Source: Temnopleurus reevesii
Taxonomy: Eukaryota; Echinodermata; Echinoidea; Temnopleuroida; Temnopleuridae
Direction of reading: 5' to 3'
Length of the DNA: 64,000 nucleotides
NCBI GenBank assembly: GCA_036244855.1
Contig: BQKZ01000948.1
Coordinates: 21,875-85,874, forward strand
The notes under the pieces are model-generated. The model saw nothing but the letters and a program-made list of their open reading frames with translations. It was not told the origin of the DNA and searched no databases. Made by a program: the position numbers and the translations under genes. Positions 25,684 to 39,000 of the stretch are shown here, in pieces; position 1 is the stretch's first letter; each line of letters begins with the position of its first letter.

Positions 25684-27079
25684 ATGGGTTTCATCACCTT
25701 CACGCGTTCACCAGCCTTCTCCAGCACGAAAATGATTTCCAGTGCTCATACAACACTTCTAATCTTGACTTTGCTGCTATGTCTGGCAACCTGTGCACGG
25801 CTTGGATCCAGTCTGAAGTCCACAATAACCGCAGAGGTTCCCGGGGACCTGATGATTGGTGGCTTGTTTCCGATCCATGAGAAGGGTATCCAGAATGTAG
25901 GGTCACCCAGAGACACAAGGTGTGGACTGATCAACGAGGACAGGGGGATCCAGAGAGTCGAAGCAATGTTGTTCGCTATAGATAAGATCAACAATGACTC
26001 TTCCATTCTACCAGGTATCAAGCTAGGAGCAAGTCTCAGAGACACGTGTTCAGCAGACACATTTGCTCTGGAGCAGTCTCTTGAATTCGTACGAGCTTCG
26101 TTGACATCACCTAATTCATTGGATTGTCAGAATTTAAGCGCAACCGTCGCATCCGGGTCAGCAGCCAGCGTCGCAGGTGTCATAGGTGGCTCGTATTCTA
26201 CCGTTTCTATGCAAGTGGCAAATCTACTGAGGTTGTTTCAGATTCCGCAAATCAGCTACGCGTCGACGAGTGCGCGTCTGTCAGACAAATCTCGATTTGA
26301 GTATTTCGCAAGGACGGTTCCGCCAGATACCCTCCAAGCCAAAGCCATCGCTGATATCTTATCGCACTTTAACTGGACTTACGTTTCGACTGTATGGTCC
26401 TCTGGAGAGTATGGCGAATCTGGTATGGACCAGTTCGAAAAAGAACGATTGCATAGAAACATATGTCTTGCTGCTTCCGAGAAAATTCCCCGTTCCCCTG
26501 ATGCAATGACGTACGACCTAATCATTAGTCGCTTACTGAAGAAAAAGACGGCCAAGGTCGTTGTACTTTTCACCCGTGACGTGGACGCACGAGATCTGCT
26601 TGACGCTGCCATTCGTGTCAACGCCTCCAAGAAATTCATCTGGGTAGCAAGTGACGGATGGGGTGTTCAGGATATGCCCGTGAATGGAAGAGAGGCTGTT
26701 GCAGAAGGGGCAATCACTATAGAGCTTCAAACAAAAAAGATAAAAGGGTTCGATGAGTATTTTCGAGGCATTAATCCAAGGACGAACTCGCGGAATCCAT
26801 GGTTTAAAGATTTCTGGGAGCAAAAGTTCAAGTGCCTCTTGGAGCCACACGATGGTGTAAATATATCGACGCCTTGTGCGGAGAATATTCTGGACGAAGC
26901 AAATCACGCGCAAGAAAAGAAAACACAGTTTGTTGTTGACGCGGTGTTCGCGATGGCACATGCATTGGATATGATGCATAAAGACATGTGTCCCAATTCT
27001 AACAAGATATGTGAAAACATGCTCCCCATCGACGGAGGGAGCCTTTTCAAGGAATATATTCTTAACACCACATTCTTAG
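25684..27079 (+). CDS. mGluR coding exon 1 (signal peptide and most of the ligand-binding domain)
   Basis: Encodes residues 1-465 plus one base. The donor TTAG|GTGAGT at 27079/27080 is strong and leaves phase 1. The frame runs on to a stop at 27148, but those 23 residues (after NTTFL) do not resemble the family, which supports splicing. M1 (25684) and M17 (25732) are both possible starts. M17 sits directly before the hydrophobic signal core and has A at -3; M1 has G at +4. Confidence 0.93.
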
Positions 27080-30000
27080 GTGAGTTCCATCAAGAATCAT
27101 ATAAGATTGAATGTCGTGATTTTCACCGCGTTTGTAAGAGGTCATGTTGACATGACGCTGGAATGACATGATTGCTACCATTTATTCATAGGTTTCAGGA
27201 AAATGATTGCAAATTTGGCCAATTCTATCTAAAATTTTCTTAGTCAAAGAACCCCTTTAAAACATAATGTTATAATGGGTTCAATTTCGGTATTTAATAC
27301 AACTATGGTAGTTATAAGATCCAAAAGTAAAAAACTCACACTCACATAAACACAAGGTGCGTAGAATAGACAAAAATTAAGCTGCCTCTGTCGAACCATT
27401 TTCCATAAAAACTGAGCAATAGATGGTTAAAGTTACTACTAATTAAATCAAATTATGTGATAATGGATTTGAGATTTGAAATCTAATAATCTCGGCGAGC
27501 CATTAATGCACCTCCTTTAACTTTGTTGCTCTAAATAAGCAAGTATTTCGGCACATGATAAACACTTTGGGACTGCTCACAAACATTTCTTATTGAATTT
27601 AGTTTTTCTTTACCAGGACCAGAACTAATCTTTAAAATCAATACATATGTTTAGAATGATTACATATATTCATTCGGCATGGTATTGAGTTTAACCCACT
27701 TATATCGATGTTTTAATTGATGTTACAGATCTATCAGATACTGAAGTTCGATTCGATTCACAAGGTGACGGACTAGGGCGGTATGACGTAATGAACTATC
27801 GACCAGTAGAAGGAACTGATGACTACCAGTATGTGCAGGTTGGTAAATGGGCCAGTACTCTATCGATGGACTCATCCGCTGTCCACTTTCATCCTGATCT
27901 GACTAACTACGATGACTACGGCGTGCCATACTCGCAGTGCAGCATGCCATGTGGTCCAAACGAAGTGAAGCTGATAAAGGATGATCAGTTATGCTGCTGG
28001 ATGTGTATCAAGTGTGAGCCTTGGGAATATCTCGAGAACGAATATACGTGTCAGGCATGCGATATTGGCTTCTGGCCGACGGAAGACCTTACACAGTGCT
28101 ACAAGCTATCGGAGCAGCACATGCACTGGGCATCTGTTTACACCATTGTCCCTCTGTGCTTTTCGCTGTTAGGGATTATCGTCACATTCGGGGTTATCGT
28201 GATTTTCTTTCAGTACCAGGACACCCCTCTCGTCAAGGCATCCAGTCGTGAGCTCAGCTTTCTGCTCCTAGGCGGAATCCTTCTCTGCTACTCCATGACG
28301 ATCCCCATAGTAACCAAACCATCGGTTATCGTCTGTTCAGTTCAGCGACTTGGTCTCGGACTGGCCTTCTCAATTTGCTACGCAGCCATGTTAACCAAGA
28401 CCAGCCGTATAGCTCGGATCTTCGACAGCGCATCAAGGTCTGCCCAACGACCAAAGTACATCAGTCCCTGTTCCCAGCTTGTCATATGCTTGGGACTCAT
28501 CAGTGTTCAGATCTTTGGAGAGTTAGTGTGGCTAGCTGTCGACCCGCCCTCTACGGTCACCCGGTTCTCAGAAGACCGGTCAGAAGCGATTTTAAAATGT
28601 GGAATAACAGAAATCAGTTTAGTACTGTCGCTTGTGTACGACATGTTCTTAATAGCAATGTGTACTGTGTATGCTTTCAAGACAAGAAAGATACCTGAAA
28701 ACTTCAACGAAGCCAAGTTTATTAGTTTCACAATGTATACGACGTGCATCGTGTGGTTTGCCTTTGTTCCAGTCTACTTCGTTACCAAAGATGATTTTCG
28801 AGTAAGTATTATTCATTTCTCACCGCTGATCATTTGTAGTTTTGTTAAGACATTGCATTTATCTTTGAATGTCAAGTCTCTCAATAAACATCAATATTTA
28901 TAGTCATCAAAATGTATTTTTTATCACGCAATGACGGATCTCGCTACAAAGGCTTAATCTTACCGAAATACATTTTAATCGTTACAACACTTTCCATAAC
29001 TAAAGAGCATAGTTAAAAAGTGAATGCATGCCATGTTGTGTGTAGATACTGAGAAGTTATAATTTTGCTCTTTGAGTAAAATTATTTTTTTTTATAGAAA
29101 AAAGACACTTACGAAGACATTCCCCTTTGAAATCATTTCTCTGTGTCGCTTCAAATGCAAATTCCGGAAATTATTGAGAGTAGAAAGTGATTAAAGACTA
29201 TATGGATGCTCATTATCAAGCTTTTACTCAGTTGAAAATAAAAAGTACTTCAGTAAACCTTAAAAAAGGCAATTTGGGAGTGTTGACGAAGCACTATCTC
29301 CTCTCTTCATAAATACCTAAAGGCTGATGACTTGTGATATTTTCCCTTCTTTATAATTTCGATTTGCGAAAATGAGCAAGCGATTCCCAAAGCGCGGTCT
29401 TAAGCCTCTCCGTTGGCCAGAAACTTTGAATTCGGGAATTGGCGATGATTCGACAATAACCGCCTCCCTAATCCCTACATTTTATGGAGAAATCGAAGGG
29501 TAAACGTAATTATACAACTATATCGAAGGTGTAATACGAGCCTGCCATTACCAGTGGGTTGCTTTGAAAGGGTGTCTTCTTTCTCGATGCATTTCGGAGG
29601 CATAGTAGCAGGCGGGAGGCGGTAACAACGTGACGATTCCATCCTATGGCGACACTTCCCCCAAGCGAACTAAATCTACATCTACGGGAGACCCAATCTT
29701 TCACATACATCACGTTCTAGACTTTATCTTCAGCATTCCATTTGAAATGAGGAATTGAGTGGTTGTTCAGTCTCGAATCAAAGCATTTTCGCTGCTCCAC
29801 ATACTATCAAGAGGAGAGACAGGAAATGAAAGGTCTCTTCCGAACGATGAATGTATAGAAATGAGTCAAAATGGTTGCAGGGCAGCTGTGAATGTTCTGC
29901 TGCTCCTCATTAACATTAAGAATTCGTGTTCTGTGAAGTACTTGCGGTGAAACAAATTACAGTAAATCAAATAAGAGGTATGATCGGCATGCAAAAATGT

Positions 30001-33000
30001 CAAAGTCATCTTTGATCAAGATTCTTAATGAATATGTGGTGTTCCAAACGTTGAAGATTTCATTTTTGTTCCATTTCCAAAATACTTCGACATAAAAATA
30101 CCCAGTAATACAATTATAAAAGAAATTGGATAGGTGAAAAGAATTATAACATCAAACTCCCCGAAACATTTCAACCATTATCGAGCAAAGCTAAAGATAT
30201 GTTTAATCGGTAGATTTCACACATTTTTTTCTTCGACCTGATAAAAACACATTATCATACGTTTTGATATCAGAGTAAAAATTTATACGAGCGTAAATAA
30301 TACCATACATGTGAGTTGCTAACATTTTTTTTTAACACAAACTATAAGGTAATATTTTTAAAAATGTCACTCATTCATTCCAATTTAGCTTGGAAAAAGA
30401 TTATAAATATTTTCGTGGATATAATGCTGGTCCTCTATGTCAAGTTAAAAAGTGACTTGTCAGTGGCACCAGAAAATGAATATAAGCAATTCGATTCGAA
30501 TTATTTCCATCCCTGAGCATAATATTATATGTTGTCTGGCGAGAAAAACGTGACCAATACTTTGAAGTGTATACTTCTAACCGTTACCATAGTGAAGTCA
30601 TATAAAGCTAATCATTCACGGGTTACTACAATGGATCTTGCTTTCCCACCAAGTAATGCTTTTATCCAAACCAAGAATACAAATTTTATAGGATAATAAT
30701 CCTGCGGCTTTGTGTTTCAATGCAAAAATCGAAAGATCGACTAACTAGTGGATAAAAAGTATTCTGTGGCGCTACCGCAAGATGTTTATCTAATATCGGA
30801 AGTGCTCGTGCGGTGGGCTAATATTATTAAGTAGTGAAAGCACAAGATATGTAAACAATATTTTGCAAAATACTGAATATGCAAAGACCTCAACATTTTC
30901 CCTTCATTCTATGCAAAATCTTGTGCCCCTTGGTCGAGCAGTTTTTTTTTATAAACTGAAAAGGCCACCCTGTTTAAATAAAACGACAAATAAATAAAAT
31001 AATTTTGGCATATGTTATCATGTTGACCAAGAGCATTAAATGTGCACTAAAACGTGATAAGATATTTCCTTACAACGTGGTAATGTGCATTTTACCAAAT
31101 GATCATGATGGCAGGACACCTCATCACATGATAAAATGATCATGAAGGTATTTTAATTGAAATTCACCTCAGTTGAAATTTTGAACAATAAAGGTTCAGT
31201 CATGATTGGGTAAAGGATGAGATGTACACGGTGAAAAGTATTGGTCCAAGAAGAGATCCCTGTGGAATTCCAAATTTTGCGAACAAAGGATGGATCATAT
31301 TACACCTCATCTCTGGTAATAGTTAGACAAAACATGCTCCAACCATTCAAATTGTTCTGTTGAACATAATTGCCTATGGGTATATGATAAATTGTCATTT
31401 ATTAAGATATCCTATAGAAATGTGGTGTGGATATTGTTGTGTAATTTCACAATATATGTTATAAAGCAACTAAACAAATCGGTTCATCAACTCATTCATG
31501 TTTCAAAGTATATGTTAATGATATATTTTGTAATGTGGAAATTCACTACTGATCATAAAATCTGCATGCAAGTTAATAAAGATAAAGTTTGTGATATGCC
31601 CAAAAGCATCCCATACAATAAAAAATGGACCCTCTATGACCATCCTCGACGACACAGGCTACTGTCACTCTAGTGCTCGCATTAAGACTCAGATTCAAGT
31701 TTTCAGTCTTGACGAGAAAACCATTAGATTAACCAACAAGTTTTTCAAAGTTAACTACTCAGAAACAAAGACTGTCAACTTCGGATAGTTGTTTCGAAGC
31801 AAATATCTTTACAGAAGATAATGGAAAGGAACATGATACAATCTTGGGAAAAATGAAAGGGAAGTTAGCGCTTGTTAGATAGACCTCAAGCTATATAATC
31901 CCCATCAATACCAGTATCATGTTTAAGTTTAATTTATCCATACCCATCCTTCCCGGAAATACAAACAAAAATGTGTGGAGTATTAGTGACCTGGGATTTC
32001 GTTTCATCAAGTAGGCACTATGCCTATTTGGTCTTCTAGCGGCTTCCGAAGGCTAAGTCATTTCATCGGATCGTCACGGATATCGCATTATGATGATACG
32101 TCCCTTAGGACCAAGCCTACCAGCACTGACTTGGGTGCTACTGACGTAATAGCACCCAGAATTGCAACTCACTGTCATAATCACAAATTGGATTTCATCA
32201 CGTCACACTCGTATCGGGGTAGAACTTGCCTGCTATGGCGCCTTTGTGGCAAAATCCGAAATTTGTGTAACTCATCATTTGTTTTCCTTTCACTTCAAAT
32301 GCCGTTCGACTGCCAGAAGCGATCAGCTTGCATCAGTAATAGATTTGTCTCACGTTTTGCGAGAATTATCAACACGAGAAATCCGAAGGTGATTCTCCGC
32401 CTATCCATTTAGACGAAAGGTTAATCGTTACCTCAGGTTTGGCTTAAGAGATAATCTTAAGATGACGCTTTCATCAGCTTGATGATCATTGCGTTTCCGA
32501 TTGCTTAAATCCTTTTGAAATGAAAGCGTAAACATGGCCTGTGAGTTTGATTGGAATTTATCTAGTATCGAAATCAGCGTTTCACCCAGTGAATAGTGTT
32601 TAAATGGGAAGATAATTAATCTCACTGGGGATGAACAACTGTACTTGAATTCCTGTACTAGAAGTAATGCCTCAAGCAATTGTTTCTTATTTCTTAAGTA
32701 TTAAGCAGTATCTGTGGTAAATGTCCTTTTTCTCTCACTTTTAATTCACTTACTGGAAGTAATACCTAAATCAATGAGTTATTATTTCCTAAGTCTTAAT
32801 GCAGTATCTGTGGTAATTTTCTTTTCTCAATCCCAAGTTTATAACTATCAACTTGTGTTTTACGGAGGACCAATTGCGGATGTCTCAATCAGTACTGATT
32901 CCTTAACTCGGGCTATCCTCAGCGGGTGACATGAGTACCTACACACATTTAGTTTTTTTTTTTCTTGTCTAAAGATAATGCTAAGCAATCATGAATGATA

Positions 33001-36000
33001 TAACATGAATAGACTTCAGTTTACCATTCGAATTTTTGTTGTTATTGTGTTGTATAAGGTGAACATTTTGTAGTTTATCATATAAGAGTGTTTAGTAAAG
33101 CATTATCAGTATGATTTCGATAATGTTCGGCGGAAATTCATACCAAAATTTACAAAAGTCAAGGTAACGATGTTTTCGTAAAAATACGCATTCGCTGCTC
33201 TTTGCAACCTTTTTCAAAAGTTATTTGCCTCTGCTACATTCTCGGTCAAATCAGAACTGTAAAGGGGGCAGATATCCGGCAACAGCATGAGCCGAGAGGA
33301 GAAATGGTAATTCTCTATTCTGATGAGCCCATAGCCGACGGCCACCCTGATGAAATCAAATCGATAGATTTCACGCAAGAAATAGCCACTGGTCGTTCCC
33401 TGCCAAACGAAAGAAGGTCGTACTGATGCTTTCCATTTTCATCGATGCGGGAGGATGGCATCTCATTTGTCCAAATAGCCATAAAATGTGGATTTACGAA
33501 TGAGAGCACAATAAATATCAATATAAATTGACAATTGTAGGTTGCTGGAGACAATCGATAATCTATTTTCATATTCGGGGTATCAAGACGAATGGTACTG
33601 CATCGGTGACGTGACTATTGATGACGATACGAAGTATGTTCGTCACGTAGGTCTGAAATTCACGTTCCAATTAACCTATTTTATCCATCATGCCTCAATT
33701 GGTAAATCAAGGCCCAGTCATTCTAGCAGTATGGTGGATAAAAGATGTGATTTTGTATTTCAAGAGAAAGCTTTTATTCATATGCAGTGATGAGCTCAGA
33801 TTGAATCCATCATCAGATTTTCTGGAGCAAGAAATGTTAATTCACCACGCAGTACGTGATTGGAAACCAAATAAAACTCCATTATCACATCCTTCACTTA
33901 ATGAATATTTTTGAAAAATATATGAATATGCTATTATCTTCATATCATCTTAATACCCCCTAACCCCAATTTGATATAATATCTCTTATTTCACAATTTC
34001 TAATCTCACGCCTGAAAAATAAAGCTAATATATTTTCTTGATGATGGGGCAAATGTGAATCAAAACATGAACAACTACAATTTCGAGTTACATTGGCGGT
34101 TAACCTATCTCGTTACGCAAAGCTAAGATAGGCCATTTTGAGAGGACAATAGCTTACAACCCCAAAGATCTTATAAAGAAAGCGTTCTGATGCTGCTATC
34201 TAGTTAGCTTTTTAATGGTGCCCTACGTTATTCTGACGGTGTTGCACACCCCACTGTTTGAAAGACAATCATTGGTTATGCCCAGAAAGACGATAACTCG
34301 TCAAGAATGTATAATAGATGTTTACGAAATACAGAAAACAATTGGAAAGTATCAGCTTTCAGATATTTGAGTCTTTACATACGTTAGGTTTTGCAAATTT
34401 GGCCATAAAATAGATCGATGTTTCACCTGAGGGAGCGATGCTGCCGTAATCCAATGGATACCGGGTTCTCTGGTGTGCCGAATTAACAATGGGTGAAAAT
34501 GATCCTTCAAATCAATATCTAAATTCCGTAAAGAAATCCAAAATCTAGAGATTGAAATGAAAGCCTACATTCCAATGGTAAAGAGTATCGAAATGGTTTT
34601 TATCATGAAATGATTTTAATCTATTTTAGACCAAAAATTAATATCTTATTATGAATCTAACCGTAATATTACAGATATCATTATGTCTCATGCTGTTATT
34701 CAATCCAATATTTTTCATTATTAAAATTATGAACACCAAGATGGTTACTTTGAAAATGAATTCATAAATGAAAATGAAAAAAAAAATGAATGGGCTTGAT
34801 TTCAGTACTCAGTCTATGTAAAAATATCGATAATTCTGTGTAATCTAATATTCAAAAATAAAAATTGAATTTTGAATGAGCTTTGCAAAGTGTTTTGATA
34901 AGGATTTTTATTTCGTTTATTTCAATATTAAATTTACTTGGGTGCTATTTATGATACAGGAATGATTTATTACCGTAATGTTCTGCAGAGACCTCATGAT
35001 TTATGAAAGAAAATCAATTCAGAAAAGTGGTAACACTCATCAAAGAAGCATTTATTTACGTCACAACATATTTGTTTGCACGTTAAAACTGACGACAATG
35101 ACAAAATTGAAAATCTTGTATTTTTTCGATGCGCATAAATTACTCTGTATCCATACTGATTTCAAGGCGAAAAGCAAGATGCCATTATTAATAATGACAT
35201 TGATGAAATTACTTTTAACGTAATTTTTTCTTAAACTTCCAAAGAGTCTATGAATTTGTTGTAGCTGTGGATGTATTTGTTAACATCATGTGTTGTATTT
35301 CAAGGAACTTCAAAATCTGGAAACAAATTTCAAATAATAAAAATAAGACTGTAAATAATTACAACACTATTTTTTTTAGCTGTATTCGAAAATGTTCCCG
35401 ATCCTATTTTCATAATGATCTTTTATTTATGTATTACATTTGAGGGATCCGGAGCACGCTGCAGAAAGCTCTCTTTAAGGCACTTTGCTTATAATATAGA
35501 AACCTGGAGCCTATTGCAAGAAATGGTGTTATATATCATCTTGTGGTTTAGACGTCTGAACTTATTGTGCCAGCCTAATAACATAGAATTATCGAAGATT
35601 GTGCATATGTTAAGAGGGTAGCCCAAGAAGTTAAGACATCGTAGCAAGAAGAGGATAGCCAAGACAATTTCGTGCAATTGGCCCCTATATCCAACATCTA
35701 TCAACATCATATTTCTCGACAGGGTGCTAAAACGTCACAAAGCTTTCACAAAGTTGTAACAAAAGCATGTGAAGTGTGACGGGGTCGATGATTTCGATAA
35801 AAATCTCTCGTGTGTCGAGAAGTCGAGTCAACATTTAGACAAGTCGGAGTCGTGGGTAAACTCTGGGGAGAGGAGACCAGGTACGTGATCGCCATGTAAT
35901 AGGGCTCCAACAACGGGAATATATGATCTGCTTGATGTGGAACATTCTGTACATCAGTGATAGATAAGTTATGGAGGGGGAATAGATTATGATTATTTAC

Positions 36001-39000
36001 AAGGGAAATACGATACCTTTTTCTTTTTTTTTACACGAAGAAACCAAGTTTTTAATACTGTGACATAAAACATCAGGCCATCTTTCTGTTCGTATCCTGG
36101 CATCAATATTGAAATTTGAAAGATACAATCCGTAAACCCTTTCTCTATCTCTCCCTAACGTACACTTGTTCGCATAAATCTTCATACAGGTTTATATGGT
36201 TGAGTTAAAACTGACACCTTCGTCTATCCCCGAACGTTCCTCAAAGCGAATGATAGCATTGCGATGTCTTTGGTCGTCTTTGACTTTGTGTACCACGGGG
36301 AGTGGCTGTCTCTTGCATTATGAATACGGGCCTTTATTTTAACCGAAATTATTCACTGTAGAGAATGTTGACAAGTTTGCTTTGGTCGAAAAACAACGTA
36401 TTTGTCTATGGCCAAGGGGATCATTACTGAAAATTTCAGGCACCAGTATCTGTTGTTATTTTGCTAGTCGGCGCACGTGTACTTTATTTCATTTACATCT
36501 CTCAAAGGGAATTACCTCTCATATTAGAGCCAGCAATTATAGAAGGGAGGCTGTTTATGTTTACGAATGAGCGCATTAAGTGCTTGCGTTTAAGAAAATG
36601 GCGGTAATGATGTTCTGAAATGACAAACGCATCACGCACTTACGGTATCGTCCATTGGTCTATGTGGATTCGGTTACAGATCATACCAGCAGGCGCCAGC
36701 TCAGTCATACTTTGCAATGCACGATCTAGACACTTGACAACGATGATAACGAATGGATGTTAATTCTTAATATGGTGCTTCAAGGAAGACAGGTGACCTG
36801 CCGATTTCTCCGAAAACCTGTCAAGGTGGGCTTAGACGATGACTGATGTTTTGTAGGAGTTTCCTCAAGAATGCTGTTGTTTAGGTCCGATGATAGACCG
36901 ATGAATGCATTCATCCAAGATGCTTGTCAATGTGACGTCACCAGGTGCATCGCCTAAAGGCCCGGGCACACCAAACACCGCACGGCATAACGGCACGGTA
37001 TATACCTTGATTTATCTTGATTTAATTGGTCAGCGCGCTCCTCCGCGCAAAGGATGTTTCACAATTGGCCAAAACGCGAATTGGAGAAATCGCGTAAATA
37101 CCGTGCCGTGATGCCGTGCCGTGTTTGGTGTGCCCGGGCCTTAAGACGCGTGCATTAAGGAGCGGTTTATCTGATGGGCTTGTTTGGATTTGGCGTACAT
37201 CGCATGAAAATAAGCAAGGTGATGCACAGGGGATTAGGCAACCTCTGAAGGCGTTGATGTGAACATCTCCATTTGAACGAAGATATAGACATTTAGAAAG
37301 ATGTTGATCATTATGTGCATGCAACTACATTTTCATCAAGATGAATATTGATTGTGCGTTTGAAAGCAGTCGTTTTGCTTTATCGACAGTGATATTACGA
37401 TTATGACTTTCAATAATGCCACAGCGTAGCTAGGTTTAGTGATTTTATCTACAGTCAAATGATGATAATGCGTGTTGTTATCACAACAAAACGACAAACG
37501 TAGTTCATCAACTAAAATTTACCGTTTGAGATAAATGATCGCGAATGAATGTGACCATCAGCCATAGTACAAATGGTTATTACATTTGCGTGGAAGGGAA
37601 AATTATTGCAGCAGTCCGTTTAATACGTCTGACTTTTTTTCCCATGGAGTTATTCTTTATCCATGTCTTGTTTTAATAGAGCTAAAGAAAGAAAGTTATA
37701 GAAAACACCGGCACCCCCTAAAGAAATGAGAACTATAAAGAGCCCAGGAAATCTTGTGTCGATTCGAGTTATTCAATACATGCCTCTTCTATTATATCCG
37801 ATATTTTCTATTCTTAAAGGAACTGTAACAATATACTCACCCTCTGGCGACGTCACCCAAGTGTATTACCTTAAGAATACTGAATCCTTGTACGGTTGAA
37901 AGCAAAACATGATCAATTTAAATCTTTGGGTCAACTCTAGAACAGATTCCCTCGGTCCTCTATTTCTTTTTTCTTCGATGGTCATGAATATGGTGCGTTT
38001 AGTCGTTGTAGAATTTACAGAACGTATTGATATAATGAAGTCTTCTAAGCCCCGGTCAAAAAGGGCCCCGGAAGCAACACGATTCAACACGAATCTTTGT
38101 TCGGAGGCAGTTAACTGTGAATTAACAAATAGTCGTGTTGAATCGTGTTGCTTATGGGGTTCTATGTTACCGGGGTATTAGAGGTATGCTCTCCTGGTAA
38201 GGATGGAATATGCCCCATTCCTATCATATACTTTTCATGGAGACAGATTTAAGATCGAAAAGAAAACCTCTTTGAATATTGAGGTACACTATGAAATGAA
38301 AATATTTTACCATATCCAATCCATGAATGCGGATGCATTACGCTCGAATTACCATTGGCTTTTATCCCAGATCTAATTCAATTCACCAGAAACACAAGAG
38401 AGTCATACATTTACGCGCCAAAACAAGATCAGTGTATAATTGTATGAGTAGGTTTCTAAAATGTTTTAACTGATACCAGCGGTAAAATAAGCTTTGGGGT
38501 TTAATGGGAAGACCTTTAGGATTTCACGGTGCAATGAATGCGATTCCTCATACCCTGGAGACATTTTGAGCATAGATGCGATTTTCTGTTCAGTCCTGCG
38601 CTATATAGTAAAGAGTATACGTAGGTATTCTGAATGGGCGGACAGCAAGTGACAAATCTATAATGTTCACATATGCGATTGTGAATGCAGAATGAAAAAA
38701 AATTTGAAAATTCTGGGTACCCTATACTACATAGTAGTAAAATCTTTTCGGGAATTTCTTTTGAAGGGTGTCCTGGCTCAATTATATATATTTTTTTTAA
38801 AGAAAAATATTTCATTCTCTTTAAACATCAACTGAAATTTGCATATTGCTAATAACTTTGATATCATGCCTGATGACTAGTGCACACACATCCAAGCCGA
38901 GAAGAATCGCCATTAGAATTAACCCTAACCAGTTTGTACTTTTCAGCTTCCATATTTGGATCACAAATTCATTGAAATTATTTCAACTGCAAATACAATG

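Noticed and set aside
27080..27150. Read-through of receptor exon 1 to the stop at 27148
   Set aside because: A strong GTGAGT donor at 27080 and an in-frame acceptor at 27728 restore the family sequence; the read-through residues match nothing.
32020..32412. 130-codon frame in receptor intron 2
   Set aside because: No homology to known families, no convincing splice sites, ordinary AT-rich context.
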